From: Clostridia bacterium | GTDB taxonomy: Bacteria > Bacillota > Clostridia > UMGS1883 > UMGS1540 | Direction: 5' to 3' | Length of the DNA stretch: 40,681 nt | Assembly: GCA_029006755.1 (NCBI GenBank) | Contig: JAQXGO010000109.1 | Coordinates: 1-40,681, forward strand | Shown: one piece after another, positions 7,609 through 15,465 of the stretch | Position numbering within the stretch: the first letter of the stretch is position 1 | Layout of the letters: every line of letters begins with the position of its first letter | Position numbers and translations under genes: made by a program | Notes under the pieces: model-generated | Database searches by the model: none | Told to the model about the DNA's origin: nothing | Seen by the model: the letters and a program-made list of their open reading frames with translations, nothing else

Positions 7609-7680
7609 TGCGTTTTGGCAGCACCGCACCATCGTAACGCATCTCCACTCTACCGACTGCGCTAATCCTATGTGAAAACA

Positions 7681-7732
7681 AAAGGAGCCATAGCAAAAAG
7701 ATTTTTCATAATCATTTTGTTATGACTCCTTT
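7681..7732. terminator. Bidirectional terminator between the B12 operon and tetR2
   Basis: An imperfect stem of about 20 bp pairs 7683-7702 with 7711-7730 around a TTTTTCAT loop, followed by CCTTTTT on the plus strand. The minus strand also shows a CCTTTTG run after the stem. It separates two convergent transcription units. Its left arm and loop nearly repeat those of the terminator at 16642-16684. Confidence 0.75.
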
Positions 7733-7757
7733 TTCGTATGACACATCCATGGAATGT

Positions 7758-8288
7758 TTATATTTCGTTTTCGATTGCGTGACGAAGCATGTTTAGTTTG
7801 GTTTCGTTGTTGTTTGTATCATTGTCAGTCATGGTCACTGTACCTAACACAAGGGATTGGATTTTAAAAACCTTTTGCGCATCGTTTTCAAAATAACTTG
7901 CCATTAAGTCTGCAATGCTTTGGATCATATTGAGATTGGCTTTTTTACTGCCCAGATTCATCATAAGTATGGAACGAAATTGCGAATTTCCGGTACAAAA
8001 CCGAACGAATGCAATGCATGCTTCCATCAGCTGGCGCTTTTGATCATCCTCAAAAACAGACTTGATCTGCTCCAAAAGTGCAGTCCACTGGTTGTCAACA
8101 TAGCATATAATTGCATTGATAAAATCATTTTTGTCTTTAAAATGCTTGTAGGGTGCCGCACAGGACACATTGCACTTGGATGCAACGCGCCTGAGAGAAA
8201 AATCCGCAAACCCATGAATTTCTAGTTCTGTAAGCCCTTCGGCTAGCAATCTTTCTTTAATCGTTTCGTTTGATATAAATTCTTCCAA
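7758..8288 (-). CDS. TetR/AcrR-family transcriptional regulator
   Basis: This 176-residue protein starts at TTG (8286-8288) behind GGGAG. The N-terminal helix-turn-helix is seen at about residues 24-50 (FSLRRVASKCNVSCAAPYKHF), followed by KDKNDFINAI as in TetR proteins. The C-terminal helices are unassigned and somewhat short for the family. It is transcribed divergently from the aromatic amino acid operon, with 210 bases between the two start codons, so that operon is a candidate target. The protein itself shows no aromatic-ligand signature. Confidence 0.82.
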   Translation of the reverse strand: MEEFISNETIKERLLAEGLTELEIHGFADFSLRRVASKCNVSCAAPYKHFKDKNDFINAIICYVDNQWTALLEQIKSVFEDDQKRQLMEACIAFVRFCTGNSQFRSILMMNLGSKKANLNMIQSIADLMASYFENDAQKVFKIQSLVLGTVTMTDNDTNNNETKLNMLRHAIENEI

Positions 8289-8325
8289 ACTCTACATCTC
8301 CCCAATGTGGTAAAATACATTTATT

Positions 8326-8354
8326 AGTATATCATTTACAGAAAAAAAATGCAA
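8326..8354 (-). promoter_or_regulatory. Sigma-A promoter of the second TetR gene
   Basis: The minus strand reads TTGCAT, a 17-base spacer and TATACT, with TGA before the -10. It drives the TTG-started TetR gene about 30 bases downstream. Confidence 0.72.
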
Positions 8355-8423
8355 TATTCTATGTGCATATGCAATGGTTTTCATAAAGCTTGTTGTTTTG
8401 GCGGACAATGCAGTAAAAAATAC

Positions 8424-8452
8424 TTGACTTTTTTCAAGAATAATAGTATAAT
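8424..8452 (+). promoter_or_regulatory. Sigma-A promoter of the aromatic amino acid operon
   Basis: TTGACT, a 17-base spacer and TATAAT, close to consensus. Transcription should begin near 8459, about 40 bases before the pheA start. No other promoter of this quality was noticed inside the operon, where genes overlap or nearly touch. Confidence 0.85.
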
Positions 8453-8464
8453 AAAGCTATATAA

Positions 8465-8481
8465 AGTTAACACTGTTAACT
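8465..8481. promoter_or_regulatory. Palindromic operator candidate of the aro operon
   Basis: AGTTAAC-ACT-GTTAACT is a perfect 7-3-7 inverted repeat, placed at about +6 to +22 of the predicted transcript and just before the pheA ribosome binding site. A repressor here would block early transcription. The divergent TetR protein is one candidate. A TrpR-like repressor is another, since GTTAAC recurs in known trp operators. The cognate protein is not established. Confidence 0.55.
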
Positions 8482-8498
8482 CAAACAAGGAGTATGGT

Positions 8499-9587
8499 AT
8501 GGATAAACTGCAAAAAGCAAGAAAAATGATCAACGAAATAGATGCAAAAATGTCTGCACTTTTTTGTGCGCGTATGGAGGCTGCAAAGCTTGTTGCCGAG
8601 CACAAGCAGGAGCACGGGTTGCCTATATTTGATAAAGCAAGAGAACAGATAGTGATTGAAAATAATGCAAAACTGGTTGAAGATGATGAAATCCGTTCCT
8701 ACTATATAAACTTTTTAAAGTATACTATGAAGCTTTCCCGTCAGTATCAGCATATGCTTATCAGCGGCATGAAAGTTGCATACAGCGGTGTTGAGGGTGC
8801 CTTTGCCCACATTGCGGCAGGCAAAATATTCCCTGATGCCAATCTTATTCCGTACAGTGATTTTGATTCTGCATACGAGGCTGTGGTTGCAGGCGAATGT
8901 GATTGTGCGGTTATGCCGATTGAAAACAGTTATGCCGGTGAAGTCGGTCAGGTGCTGGACCTTATGTTCAAGGGTTCCCTGTACATAAACGGCGTGTATG
9001 ATCTTGAGGTTTCGCAAAATCTTATAGGTCTTCCCAATAGCAGACTTTCGGATATCCGTGAGGTTGTCAGCCATCCGCAGGCACTGATGCAGTGTGCCGG
9101 TTTTATTAAGGAAAACGGATTTGAGCAAATACAGGAAGTCAACACCGCAATAGCGGCTCAAAAAGTTGCAGAAGGCGGCGACAAGTCCGTTGCGGCGATT
9201 GCCGGCAAAGAAACGGCGGATTTGTATGGTCTTAAAATTATTGAAAAGGATATAAACGAAAGTAGTTTTAACACAACACGTTTTGCCGTATTTTCAAGAG
9301 CGCAAAATATGGATAAGGCACCCGGCAATCACTTTTTGATGCTATTTACCGTCGGCCATGTTGCAGGTGCCCTTGCAAAGGCAATCCATGTGATCGGTCG
9401 CCACGGATTTAACATGCGGGTGCTTCGCAGCCGACCTGTTAAGGATTCCAATTGGCAATATTACTTTTACGTAGAAGCAGAAGGAAATGTAAACAGCGAA
9501 GAGGGACAGAAAATGCTTGACGAATTAAAGGAGTATTGTGAGCAACTAAAGGTTGTCGGTAATTATTCCAATCAAATTGTGCTGTAA
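8499..9587 (+). CDS. pheA: Bifunctional chorismate mutase / prephenate dehydratase (P-protein)
   Basis: This 362-residue enzyme converts chorismate to prephenate and then to phenylpyruvate for phenylalanine synthesis. The start is the ATG behind CAAGGAGT; the 50 in-frame codons upstream run through the promoter and are rejected. Domains: AroQ-type chorismate mutase 1-88; prephenate dehydratase about 91-275, starting VAYSGVEGAFAH and including the catalytic Thr-Arg-Phe at 260-262; ACT regulatory domain about 278-350. In the ACT domain the usual phenylalanine-binding motifs are altered, to GALA (290-293) and RSRP (310-313) in place of GALV and ESRP, so feedback control may differ. It is the first gene of the aro operon. 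Confidence 0.95.
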   Translation: MDKLQKARKMINEIDAKMSALFCARMEAAKLVAEHKQEHGLPIFDKAREQIVIENNAKLVEDDEIRSYYINFLKYTMKLSRQYQHMLISGMKVAYSGVEGAFAHIAAGKIFPDANLIPYSDFDSAYEAVVAGECDCAVMPIENSYAGEVGQVLDLMFKGSLYINGVYDLEVSQNLIGLPNSRLSDIREVVSHPQALMQCAGFIKENGFEQIQEVNTAIAAQKVAEGGDKSVAAIAGKETADLYGLKIIEKDINESSFNTTRFAVFSRAQNMDKAPGNHFLMLFTVGHVAGALAKAIHVIGRHGFNMRVLRSRPVKDSNWQYYFYVEAEGNVNSEEGQKMLDELKEYCEQLKVVGNYSNQIVL

Positions 9588-9599
9588 GGGCGGAACACT

Positions 9600-10610
9600 A
9601 TGATTATCAATATGGATTTAGGCAAAAATAGTTACGATATTGTGGTAGAAAGAGGTTGCCTGCATAGGGCAGACAAGCTGCTTCGCCTGGACCGGAAAGT
9701 TCTTATTATTACAGATAGCGGCGTACCAAAGCAATACAGCCAGTGCATTGCTTCTAAATGCAAAGAGGCTTTCATTGTATGTGTAGAACAAGGGGAATCC
9801 AGCAAGAGCTTCGATACCTACAAAACCCTTTTGTCTGCGCTTTTACACAATGGATTTACCCGCACCGACTGTGTCATTGCAGTAGGCGGCGGTGTTGTCG
9901 GCGATCTTTCCGGCTTTGTTGCGGCATCATTTATGCGGGGGATTGATTTTTACAACATTCCCACTACGCTTTTATCCCAAATAGATTCTTCTATCGGCGG
10001 AAAAGTGGCAATTAACTTTGAAGGCATTAAAAATATTGTAGGTGCCTTTTATCAACCCAAAAAAGTATTGATCGATCCTGATGTTTTACGCACTTTGCCG
10101 CAGAGACAAATTTCAAACGGTCTTGCAGAGGCAATTAAAATGTCACTCACGTCGGACAGTGCGCTTTTTGAGGTTTTTGAAAAGAATGCTATTGCGCAAA
10201 ACATGGATACAATTATTGTAAAATCTCTTTGCATTAAAAGAGATGTTGTCCAGCAGGATGAAAAGGAAACAGGCCTTCGCAAAATTCTAAATTTCGGTCA
10301 TACAATCGGTCACGGAATTGAGAGTCAGGCGAAAACAAACGGGCTTTATCATGGCGAATGTGTTGCACTGGGTATGATTCCCATGTGCAGTCCAAGTGTA
10401 AAGGAGCGTCTTGTTCCCGTTCTGGAAAAAGTGCAATTGCCTACACAGCTTCATTGTGATGTGAACCAAGTATGTGCTGCAATGCGGCATGATAAAAAGC
10501 TCGACGGAAGCACATTGACTGTCATAACTGTCCCAACACCGGGAAGCTTTGAAATGCGAAAAATATCATTAGACGAACTTGAGGAAATAACAAAACAATC
10601 ACTAAATTAA
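9600..10610 (+). CDS. aroB: 3-dehydroquinate synthase
   Basis: This 336-residue cytosolic NAD- and metal-dependent enzyme makes 3-dehydroquinate from DAHP, the second shikimate step. Signatures are the NAD-binding AVGGGVVGDLSGFVA, the PTTLLSQIDSSIGGK segment, the NIVGAFYQPK motif, and the metal-ligand region GLAEAIKMSL with LNFGHTIGHGIE further on. It is slightly shorter than the common length of about 350-360, mainly at the C-terminus, with the core complete. It lies 12 bases after pheA. Confidence 0.96.
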   Translation: MIINMDLGKNSYDIVVERGCLHRADKLLRLDRKVLIITDSGVPKQYSQCIASKCKEAFIVCVEQGESSKSFDTYKTLLSALLHNGFTRTDCVIAVGGGVVGDLSGFVAASFMRGIDFYNIPTTLLSQIDSSIGGKVAINFEGIKNIVGAFYQPKKVLIDPDVLRTLPQRQISNGLAEAIKMSLTSDSALFEVFEKNAIAQNMDTIIVKSLCIKRDVVQQDEKETGLRKILNFGHTIGHGIESQAKTNGLYHGECVALGMIPMCSPSVKERLVPVLEKVQLPTQLHCDVNQVCAAMRHDKKLDGSTLTVITVPTPGSFEMRKISLDELEEITKQSLN

Positions 10611-10623
10611 GGGAATTGGTTTT

Positions 10624-11724
10624 ATGAAAAATACATTTGGCCAAAGTGTCAGCATAACAATATTCGGTGAGAGTCACGGAGAACAAATTGGTGCGATTTT
10701 GGATGGAATGGCACCGGGGATCCCTGTTGATAAAGACTTTATTCTGTCTCAAATGGACAAAAGGCGTGCAAAGGGAAGGATTTCCACCTCCAGAAAAGAG
10801 GAAGACGAGGTTTTGATATCAAGCGGCGTTTTTGAGGGCAAAACCACAGGAACGCCAATTTGCTTTACGATTAAAAACAACAATACGCAAAGCAAAGACT
10901 ACAGCCAAACACGCAATTTTGCAAGACCCGGCCATGCCGATTACGCCGCAAACTGCAAATATCACGGCTTTGAGGACTATCGCGGTGGCGGTCACTTTAG
11001 CGGCAGAATAACCGCAGGTATTGTTGCGGCCGGTGCAGTGGCCATAAGCGCTCTAAGCGAAAAAGGGATACACATAGGCACGCACATTGCCAAATGCGCA
11101 GGCATAAAAGACAGAAATTTTAACGATATTGCAAAAGATATCCAAGCATTAGACAGTATGGATTTTGCGGTGCTGGATGAGAATGCAGCGGCACAAATGA
11201 ACCATGCAATCATCGATGCCGCCAACCAAGGCAACAGCGTTGGCGGTATATTGGAAACTGCAGTTTTCGGCCTTCCGGCCGGTGTGGGAGAACCATGGTT
11301 TGACAGTTTCGAGAGTGTTATATCACATATTCTTTTTTCCATTCCTGCTGTAAAGGGCGTCCAGTTTGGCGCAGGCTTTGCAATGGCAGATATGTACGGA
11401 AGCCAAGCAAATGATGCGTTTTATATCCAAGACGGCAAAGTCAGCACAACTACAAATAACAACGGCGGCATCAACGGCGGTATCACCAACGGAATGCCTG
11501 TGATCATGAGTTGTGTGATAAAGCCTACGCCGTCCATATACCAACAGCAAAACACAATAGATTTTATAAACGGCGAAAATGTGCAGTTTACGATTAAGGG
11601 CAGACACGATCCTGCAATCATTCACAGAGCAAGAGTTGTAGTAGACAGTGCAGTTGCACTTGCACTGTGCGATATGCTGGCGCAGCGTTTTGGCACAGAC
11701 TGGCTGAAAGGAAACGAATCATGA
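10624..11724 (+). CDS. aroC: Chorismate synthase
   Basis: This 366-residue enzyme uses reduced FMN to eliminate phosphate from EPSP, giving chorismate, the last shikimate step. Family motifs are FGESHGEQIGAILDG near the N-terminus, RPGHADYAA, and YRGGGHFSGRITAGIVAAGA. Length is normal for the family. It starts 13 bases after aroB. Its TGA stop overlaps the ATG of the next gene in an ATGA arrangement, which points to translational coupling. Confidence 0.96.
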   Translation: MKNTFGQSVSITIFGESHGEQIGAILDGMAPGIPVDKDFILSQMDKRRAKGRISTSRKEEDEVLISSGVFEGKTTGTPICFTIKNNNTQSKDYSQTRNFARPGHADYAANCKYHGFEDYRGGGHFSGRITAGIVAAGAVAISALSEKGIHIGTHIAKCAGIKDRNFNDIAKDIQALDSMDFAVLDENAAAQMNHAIIDAANQGNSVGGILETAVFGLPAGVGEPWFDSFESVISHILFSIPAVKGVQFGAGFAMADMYGSQANDAFYIQDGKVSTTTNNNGGINGGITNGMPVIMSCVIKPTPSIYQQQNTIDFINGENVQFTIKGRHDPAIIHRARVVVDSAVALALCDMLAQRFGTDWLKGNES

Positions 11725-12953
11725 AATACGGATGTATCGGTGAGCATTTATCACATAGTTTTTCAAAGGAAATACACAACAGAATAGAAAGCTATGCGTA
11801 TGAACTTTGCGAGGTTCCAAAAGATAAATTAGATGAATTTATGACAAAAAGGGAATTTTATGCAATCAATGTTACCATTCCCTACAAGCAAGATGTCATT
11901 CCATTTCTTGATTGCATCGATGATATGGCAAAGGAGATCGGTGCAGTAAACACCATTGTAAACCGCGACGGCAAACTGTACGGCTACAACACGGATTTTA
12001 TGGGTATGCTTGCCCTGTCTTGCAAAATCGGCATTGATTTTAAAGAGAAAAAAGTGCTTGTGCTGGGTACAGGCGGTACAAGCAAAACAGCGGTTGCCGT
12101 TGCAAAAAGTGAAGGTGCAAAAGAGATTGTCATCGTGAGCCGTCGGGGCGGTGAAAACTGCGTTACCTATGACCAGGCAAAGAAGCTCCACCACGATTGC
12201 CAAATCGTCATCAATACCACCCCTTGCGGCATGTACCCGCAAAACGACGGTATGCCCATAGATTTACATGATTATCCTGCTGTTGAGGGTGTTCTGGATG
12301 CTGTCTATAATCCTCTTGTTACGCGGCTTGTTTGCGAGGCGACCAAAAAGGGCATAAAGGCAGAATGCGGACTTTATATGCTTGTAGCGCAAGCCGTTTT
12401 TGCGGCAGAAAAATTTACCGGAAAAGCGTATGATAGAAAAATCATAGACCGTGTTTTTAAGGAGACTCTTGCATCTAAACAAAATATTGTACTAACAGGT
12501 ATGCCGGGCAGTGGCAAAACCACAGTGGGCAAACTTTTATCCACCATGACAGGGAGACCGTTTACAGACACAGATGAAAGAATTGTCGAAAAGCACGGCG
12601 ATATATCAACTATTTTTGCAAAGCAGGGCGAGGGTATATTTCGTGATTTTGAAACACAAGCCGTAAAAATGATAAGTGAAAATTGCGGACAGATTATTGC
12701 GACCGGAGGCGGTGCAATTCTGCGGCAGCAAAATATGGATGCACTGAAATCAAACGGCAAGGTGTTTTTTATAGACCGACCTCTTGAAAATCTGATTCCC
12801 ACGGATGACAGGCCCCTTGCGAACAATGCAGAGGCAATTCAAAAACGCTATGCGGAAAGATATCAAAAATACTGTGATAGCGCAGATGTGATAATAAATG
12901 CCGACTGCCCAATCGAACAAGTGGCACAAAAAATATTAGAAAAGATGGAGTGA
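11721..12953 (+). CDS. aroEK: Shikimate dehydrogenase - shikimate kinase fusion
   Basis: One 410-residue chain carries two consecutive pathway enzymes. Residues 1 to about 250 are AroE: substrate motif LSHSFSKEIHN, catalytic Lys56 in VTIPYKQD, NTD at 90-92, and the NADP-binding LGTGGTSKT. Residues about 254-410 are AroK: P-loop GMPGSGKTT (260-268), TDTDERI, the GGGAI motif and the DDRPLA lid. The ATG at 11721 overlaps the aroC stop; an earlier in-frame codon at 11667 lies within aroC and is rejected. The joint at about residues 248-256 is short, with no long linker. The two activities would turn 3-dehydroshikimate into shikimate and then shikimate-3-phosphate. The symbol describes the fusion and is not a standard name. 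Confidence 0.95.
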   Translation: MKYGCIGEHLSHSFSKEIHNRIESYAYELCEVPKDKLDEFMTKREFYAINVTIPYKQDVIPFLDCIDDMAKEIGAVNTIVNRDGKLYGYNTDFMGMLALSCKIGIDFKEKKVLVLGTGGTSKTAVAVAKSEGAKEIVIVSRRGGENCVTYDQAKKLHHDCQIVINTTPCGMYPQNDGMPIDLHDYPAVEGVLDAVYNPLVTRLVCEATKKGIKAECGLYMLVAQAVFAAEKFTGKAYDRKIIDRVFKETLASKQNIVLTGMPGSGKTTVGKLLSTMTGRPFTDTDERIVEKHGDISTIFAKQGEGIFRDFETQAVKMISENCGQIIATGGGAILRQQNMDALKSNGKVFFIDRPLENLIPTDDRPLANNAEAIQKRYAERYQKYCDSADVIINADCPIEQVAQKILEKME

Positions 12954-12956
12954 ATT

Positions 12957-13397
12957 ATGAAAATAATGGTAATCAACGGGCCGAATCTGAATATGCTTGG
13001 CATCAGGGAGCCCGCTATATATGGAAAAACAACATACAATGACTTGTGCGCGCTGATAAAGGAACACTGCCGGCAAAACCATATTGATGTTGAACTTTAT
13101 CAGTCAAATCACGAGGGGGACCTTGTGGATAAAATCCAAAGCACATACAACACGTTTGACGGCATTGTGATAAACCCCGGCGCATACACGCACACAAGCA
13201 TCGCAATCCTGGATGCGGTAAAGGCTGTGGGCGTTCCTACCGTGGAGGTACACATATCCGATGTAGACAGCCGTGAGCCTTTTCGCAGTGTGAGCTATAT
13301 TCGCTTTGCCTGCGAAAAAACCATTTCGGGCAGAGGGCTGCAAGGATACATAGATGCCATTGACTATCTTGTAAACAAAAAGGGTAACGAATTATGA
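12957..13397 (+). CDS. aroQ: Type II 3-dehydroquinate dehydratase
   Basis: This 146-residue enzyme dehydrates 3-dehydroquinate to 3-dehydroshikimate. It has the type II signature INGPNLNMLGIREPAIYG with the catalytic tyrosine, the Asn and Gly of VINPGAYTHTSIA, and the catalytic histidine in VEVHISDVDSREPFR. Length is typical of dodecameric type II enzymes. It starts three bases after aroEK, and its stop overlaps the aroA start by four bases. Confidence 0.95.
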   Translation: MKIMVINGPNLNMLGIREPAIYGKTTYNDLCALIKEHCRQNHIDVELYQSNHEGDLVDKIQSTYNTFDGIVINPGAYTHTSIAILDAVKAVGVPTVEVHISDVDSREPFRSVSYIRFACEKTISGRGLQGYIDAIDYLVNKKGNEL

Positions 13398-14605
13398 AAC
13401 TAACTTTTGAAAAATCTACACCAAGGGGGACAATATGTGCGCCGCCGTCAAAAAGCATGGCACACAGAATGTTAATCAGCGGCGGATTAAGCGACGGAAA
13501 AAGCATTGTCCATGGAATAGCGCCTTCACAAGATGTCCTTGCAACGCTCGATTGTCTGGAAAGCCTTGGCGCAAAATACACCTATCAAAATGACACTGTG
13601 GTCATTGAGGGTATAGGAACATCAGAAGGTGCAAAAGATACTCTCAAATGCCGCGAAAGCGGCTCTACTTTGCGTTTTTTCATTCCCTTGTGCTTGCTGG
13701 GCAACGGTAAAGCCACACTGACAGGCAGTGAAACACTGCTTGGCAGACCTCTGGATGTATACAAAAATATATGCGATAAACAGAATATCAAATTTATAAA
13801 CGATGGTAAAAAAATCCGGCTGGACGGCAAACTGCAAAGCGGTGACTTTAAAATTCCCGGCAACATAAGCAGTCAGTTTATTAGTGGACTGTTGTTTGCA
13901 TTGCCATTACTTTCCGGGGACAGCACAATCAATATTGTGCCGCCTATTGAAAGTTTGTCGTATATCAATTTAACCATTGAGGCGCTCGGCGAATTTGGTG
14001 TTGAAGCGAAATGGCTTGATGAGCGTACGCTGTATATAAAAGGCAGTCAGCAGTACCACCCGCAGGAAGTTTGGGTGGAGGGCGATTATTCAAATGCCGC
14101 ATTTTTTGCCGCAATGGATTGCCTTGGCGGCGATGTCAAGATTACAGGTCTTAAAGAGCAAAGTATCCAGGGTGACAGAGTATATACCCGCCTTTTTGAA
14201 CAGCTTGGCAAAGGGACACCTGCAATTAATATATCCGATTGTCCGGACCTTGGCCCTGTTTTGCTCGCAGTTGCGGCGGCAAAATCGGGCGGTGTATTTA
14301 CAGGCACGAACAGACTGCGCATCAAAGAGAGCGACAGAGGCGCAGCCATGGCAGAGGAACTTAAAAAATTCGGTGCCTCTGTCAAGGTGGAGGACAATAC
14401 GATTGTGGTATATCCAATAGATTTTCACAAGCCAAACGAGGTGCTTTTCGGTCACAATGACCATCGTATTGTCATGTCGCTTTGCGTCTTGCTGATGTAC
14501 ACAGGAGGAACAATAGACGGCGTCGAGGCTGTAAACAAAAGTATGCCCGACTTTTTTGAAAAATTAAAACAGCTTGGAGTGAATTTTAAAAATGAAACAG
14601 TTTGA
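13394..14605 (+). CDS. aroA: 3-phosphoshikimate 1-carboxyvinyltransferase (EPSP synthase)
   Basis: This 403-residue enzyme joins phosphoenolpyruvate to shikimate-3-phosphate. Visible motifs are PPSKSMAHRMLI near the N-terminus, RESGSTLRFF (the PEP-site loop, with the key glycine kept), GRPLDVY, and RIKESDRGAAMAEELKKFG with the catalytic Lys, Glu and Arg, then GHNDHRIVMSL. Length is slightly below the common value of about 430. The ATG overlaps the aroQ stop (ATGA). Its last 14 bases overlap tyrA. Confidence 0.95.
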   Translation: MKLTFEKSTPRGTICAPPSKSMAHRMLISGGLSDGKSIVHGIAPSQDVLATLDCLESLGAKYTYQNDTVVIEGIGTSEGAKDTLKCRESGSTLRFFIPLCLLGNGKATLTGSETLLGRPLDVYKNICDKQNIKFINDGKKIRLDGKLQSGDFKIPGNISSQFISGLLFALPLLSGDSTINIVPPIESLSYINLTIEALGEFGVEAKWLDERTLYIKGSQQYHPQEVWVEGDYSNAAFFAAMDCLGGDVKITGLKEQSIQGDRVYTRLFEQLGKGTPAINISDCPDLGPVLLAVAAAKSGGVFTGTNRLRIKESDRGAAMAEELKKFGASVKVEDNTIVVYPIDFHKPNEVLFGHNDHRIVMSLCVLLMYTGGTIDGVEAVNKSMPDFFEKLKQLGVNFKNETV

Positions 14606-15452
14606 TATAGAAAGCAAGATACTGATTGTAGGGCTGGGCCTTTTAGGCGGCAGTTATGCAAAGGCTCTTTCGAAAAAGGGAATGTATGTATCTGCTATAG
14701 ATATCCGTAAAGAGAGTATAGAGTACGCACTCAAAAATGGTATCATCTGTGAGGGCAGCACAGAGGTGCAAAAGCAGATGATACAGAATGCAGATGTGAT
14801 TGTGTTTGCACTGTACCCAAAAGTTTTTGTACAGTGGATAAAAGAATATCAGCATCTTTTTAACCCCGACACACTTATCACAGACGTAACCGGTGTGAAA
14901 AAATGCATTGTGGATGAAATCCATGCAATTTTGCGCAGTGATGTGGAATTCGTGGCGGCTCACCCTATGGCAGGCCGTGAAGTGTACGGCGTTGAAAACA
15001 GCGACGACAGGATTTTTAACGGTGCAAACTACATTGTAGTGCCAACCGAACAAAATACCAGAGAAGGCATAGCCAACTGCAAAAAACTCGGCATATATCT
15101 CGGCTTTGCAAGGATAGCAGAACTCAGCCCCGAAGAGCATGACGAAATGATTGGATTTGTATCGCAACTTACCCATTGCATAGCCATAAGCCTTATGACA
15201 TGTTGCGACAATGAAGGTCTTGTAGATTACACAGGCGACTCCTTTCGGGATTTAACTCGAATTGCACGAATAAACGAGAATATGTGGAGCGAACTTTTTA
15301 TGCTGAACAAACAGGCGCTCCTCACGCAGATGGATATATTTATGCATGAATTTCAAACCATCCGCCACTTTATTGCAAATGGAGAGGTTGACAAACTGAA
15401 AGACAAAATGAAACTTTCGACAAAGCGCAGAGCATTGTTTGATAGAAAATAG
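14592..15452 (+). CDS. tyrA: Prephenate dehydrogenase
   Basis: This 286-residue NAD-dependent enzyme oxidatively decarboxylates prephenate to 4-hydroxyphenylpyruvate for tyrosine. The N-terminal Rossmann motif is VGLGLLGGSYAKAL; the catalytic-site motif is AAHPMAGRE, followed by the helical domain with SQLTHCIA. There is no ACT or chorismate mutase domain, so it is the short monofunctional form. It overlaps aroA by 14 bases, with TTGGAG upstream as ribosome binding site. Confidence 0.93.
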   Translation: MKQFDIESKILIVGLGLLGGSYAKALSKKGMYVSAIDIRKESIEYALKNGIICEGSTEVQKQMIQNADVIVFALYPKVFVQWIKEYQHLFNPDTLITDVTGVKKCIVDEIHAILRSDVEFVAAHPMAGREVYGVENSDDRIFNGANYIVVPTEQNTREGIANCKKLGIYLGFARIAELSPEEHDEMIGFVSQLTHCIAISLMTCCDNEGLVDYTGDSFRDLTRIARINENMWSELFMLNKQALLTQMDIFMHEFQTIRHFIANGEVDKLKDKMKLSTKRRALFDRK

Positions 15453-15465
15453 ACGGGAGATAAAT

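Noticed and set aside
13394-14605. Glyphosate-tolerant EPSP synthase reading of aroA
   Set aside because: The PEP-site loop differs from E. coli but keeps the key glycine. Tolerance cannot be judged from the sequence by eye.
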